DNA of 64,000 nucleotides, from assembly GCA_903929755.1 (NCBI GenBank), contig CAIYVZ010000022.1, positions 17,844 to 81,843 on the forward strand. The letters are read 5' to 3'. This document shows, one piece after another, positions 62,709 to 64,000 of this stretch. Position 1 is the first letter of the stretch, and each line of letters begins with the position of its first letter. The position numbers were made by a program, and so were the translations under genes. The notes below the pieces were generated by a model that searched no databases, was not told the DNA's origin, and worked only from the letters and a program-made list of their open reading frames with translations. This stretch comes from an uncultured Acidobacteriia bacterium (GTDB lineage: Bacteria > Acidobacteriota > Terriglobia > Bryobacterales > Bryobacteraceae).

Positions 62709-62777
62709 CGTTCCTTCAGGCCAATTGTGTTCGCAAATACCCTACCCGGCCTCACCTTTCGGCAGCCGGATCCGCAT

Positions 62778-63335
62778 CTACGCTCCCCGCAGCGTTTGCG
62801 TGGCGACCCGAAGGATCTCCTGCCGCGCTCGCTCCAGATCTTCTTTGCTCATCGACGGGCTAATCTTGTCCAGATCAAACCCGCCGGAGCTACCCGTCGA
62901 AGGCACTTTGTGGGCACCCGTCATTCCCGTACCCCCGGGAATTCTCGCAGGTAAAAATTCAGGATTCTGTTGCACGAAATCGGTGAGGTATTCGCTCACC
63001 GGCAACTCGCCGCTGTCACCCCGCGCCACCAGTCGGCCATCGGTCGATCGGGTGATTCCGTCCTGCACCACCTTGTATGCCAGGTCCACTTTCGTTACGC
63101 CCAGCTTCTGCAGTTCCGTGCGGATCGCGGAAGACCGCTGCGCCTCATCGGCCTGCGCCCGGCTCCGCCGATTCTCCTCCACCAGTTCGTTGATGCGCTT
63201 CTCCATTTGCTCGCGCCGCCGCTTCTCTTCCTGCAGTTCAGCCTTGTATGCCGGCTCCCGCCGTGCACTGTCCTGACGCATATATTCGTCGATCGCAGCC
63301 TGCACGATCGTGTTTACGCTGTTTGACTCGTCCAT
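62778..63335 (-). CDS. Phage scaffolding protein
   Basis: 185 residues, acidic and mostly helical. A coiled coil (YKAELQEEKRRREQMEKRINELVEENRRSRAQADEA, about residues 30-65) and a C-terminal helix (SKEDLERARQEILRVATQTLRGA) fit scaffold proteins, which act inside the procapsid with a C-terminal coat-binding helix. Position between portal and coat protein supports the call. No protease domain seen. Confidence 0.72.
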   Translation of the reverse strand: MDESNSVNTIVQAAIDEYMRQDSARREPAYKAELQEEKRRREQMEKRINELVEENRRSRAQADEAQRSSAIRTELQKLGVTKVDLAYKVVQDGITRSTDGRLVARGDSGELPVSEYLTDFVQQNPEFLPARIPGGTGMTGAHKVPSTGSSGGFDLDKISPSMSKEDLERARQEILRVATQTLRGA

Positions 63336-63371
63336 TTGATCTCCACCTTGATTTACTGCCTGTAAATCGGT

Positions 63372-64000
63372 TTACTGGTTAGGAACTGCATCAATCTCTT
63401 CGATGATGCGGTTCTTGATTTCCTGCCTCGCGTCGCACAGATACTTCAGTGCCACCCTCTTCAGAACTTGTCGTTTCAGCGTCGGGGAGTCGATCCCCAG
63501 ATTCAACAGCGCCTGCGCCCCGCTGATCTCTGTTGTGAAGTCCGCAATGTCGAACTCGTCCAGCCCCGAGACGTCAATCTCGCATTCATCCTGCCGAGCC
63601 GCCGCAATGGCCGTCAGCATATTCCGCAGTGCATCTTTTATCAGGTCGCCGTAAGCTCGCAGAATTTCTGCCGTGACGCTGAAGTCCCACTGCTTACTCA
63701 GTCCCGACTGATGGTCGCCGCCGCCGCCCGCCTGCTGCATTAGATAGGAGACCCGATAGATCTCATCTTTTAGCCGGGCCAGATTATCCGATGCGATCTG
63801 GAAGACCTTGCCCTCAGGCTCTGTCCATCCAAACCGATCCGCCGCGCCAAGCTGCAGGTAGTAACTTTCCCCCACCGTCTGCTTGAACTCTTGTAACAGT
63901 TCAGCCCCCTACTTGAAGGTTTCCGGCACGTCGAAAGGGTACTCGAAGAAATCTTTAAGAATCTTCACTTTAGACCTGGCGCTTTGGAACAAGACCTGGC
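63372..64000 (-). pseudogene. Portal protein C-terminal part, interrupted by an in-frame TAG
   Basis: A continuous frame enters from the window edge and reads KVKILKDFFEYPFDVPETFK, then TAG (63911-63909), then GAELLQEFKQTVGESYYLQLG and on to 63372. The sequence on both sides reads as one protein, so the stop looks like a point mutation, a sequencing error or a recoded codon. Downstream of it a GTG at 63875 could give a 167-residue fragment. Features such as DNLARLKDEIYRVSYLMQQAGG fit the clip/crown part of phage portals, and its place before the scaffold agrees. Most of the gene is beyond the window. Confidence 0.6.

Noticed and set aside
1..64000. tRNA, rRNA, CRISPR array or insertion sequence
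   Set aside because: Reading both strands I saw no convincing cloverleaf, rRNA segment, spaced repeat array or transposase. A covariance-model search could still find a tRNA.

Overview
The window is chromosomal DNA of a GC-rich bacterium, most probably an acidobacterium of the Solibacter/Bryobacter group. Three signs point there. The ribosomal block has the full bacterial S10-spc-alpha gene order with a zinc-type S14. A PSCyt/DUF1549/DUF1553 protein is paired with a DUF1501 protein. The large exported protein at 39.4-41.7 kb carries sequence typical of the 'Solibacter' TIGR03437 domain. This placement is recalled from family knowledge and was not searched.

Region 1 (1-14.9 kb, + strand) is one ribosomal superoperon: rplD (5' truncated by the window edge), rplW, rplB, rpsS, rplV, rpsC, rplP, rpmC, rpsQ, rplN, rplX, rplE, rpsN, rpsH, rplF, rplR, rpsE, rpmD, rplO, secY, adk, map, a divergent infA, rpmJ, rpsM, rpsK, rpsD, rpoA, rplQ. 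It ends at a perfect 17-bp hairpin. Weaker hairpins between rpsK, rpsD and rpoA may tune expression inside it. A motA-motB stator pair follows.

Region 2 (16.9-26.6 kb) is the most interesting host-encoded part. A MerR-type regulator with the complete adenosylcobalamin photoreceptor signature of CarH (Wx9EH, DxHxxG, plus the axial His) is divergent from a translationally coupled lipid operon: fatty-acid desaturase, FAD amine-oxidase-like protein, DUF1365, cyclopropane-synthase-like methyltransferase and SRPBCC protein. On its own side it leads a second coupled set: DUF1475, DUF2062, DUF1295 and a second cyclopropane-synthase-like methyltransferase. The 101-bp intergenic region holds two divergent promoters, both with TTGACA -35 boxes, around a perfect palindrome. 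The whole looks like a light-controlled membrane-lipid modification system. A glucarate-dehydratase-like gene and a truncated protein-kinase remnant lie downstream.

Region 3 (26.8-52.4 kb) is mixed chromosomal content. It includes DsrE-like, DUF1501 and PSCyt/DUF1553 proteins, a sulfurtransferase, a LamG-like protein with an in-frame 24-bp triplication, an M16 protease, a PQQ-dehydrogenase/dihaem cytochrome c pair and the TIGR03437-type protein. It continues with a TPR protein, the YbbP/YbbA ABC transporter with divergent TesA-like esterase, a degenerate receiver protein, a PBP transpeptidase, an SDR, a type-5 uracil-DNA glycosylase, an M24 peptidase, DUF167 and an orphan Wzt-like ATPase.

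Region 4 (52.45-64 kb, - strand, running in from the right edge) is a phage head-tail morphogenesis cluster: portal, scaffold, P22-like coat, connector proteins, tail terminator, tail tube, tail-assembly chaperone, a very small tape-measure-like protein, two paralogous distal-tail proteins and a 1299-residue tail-tip protein. The chaperone gene ends in A-AAA-AAC-TGA, a textbook -1 slippery site whose -1 frame opens into a 116-codon extension, so a G/GT-type fusion is predicted. The portal frame contains an in-frame TAG. The small tape measure and the distal-tail layout recall gene-transfer-agent tails. No integrase, lysis gene or attachment site is visible, and the cluster runs into host genes with only 21 bases between. 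It may be a domesticated or decaying particle.
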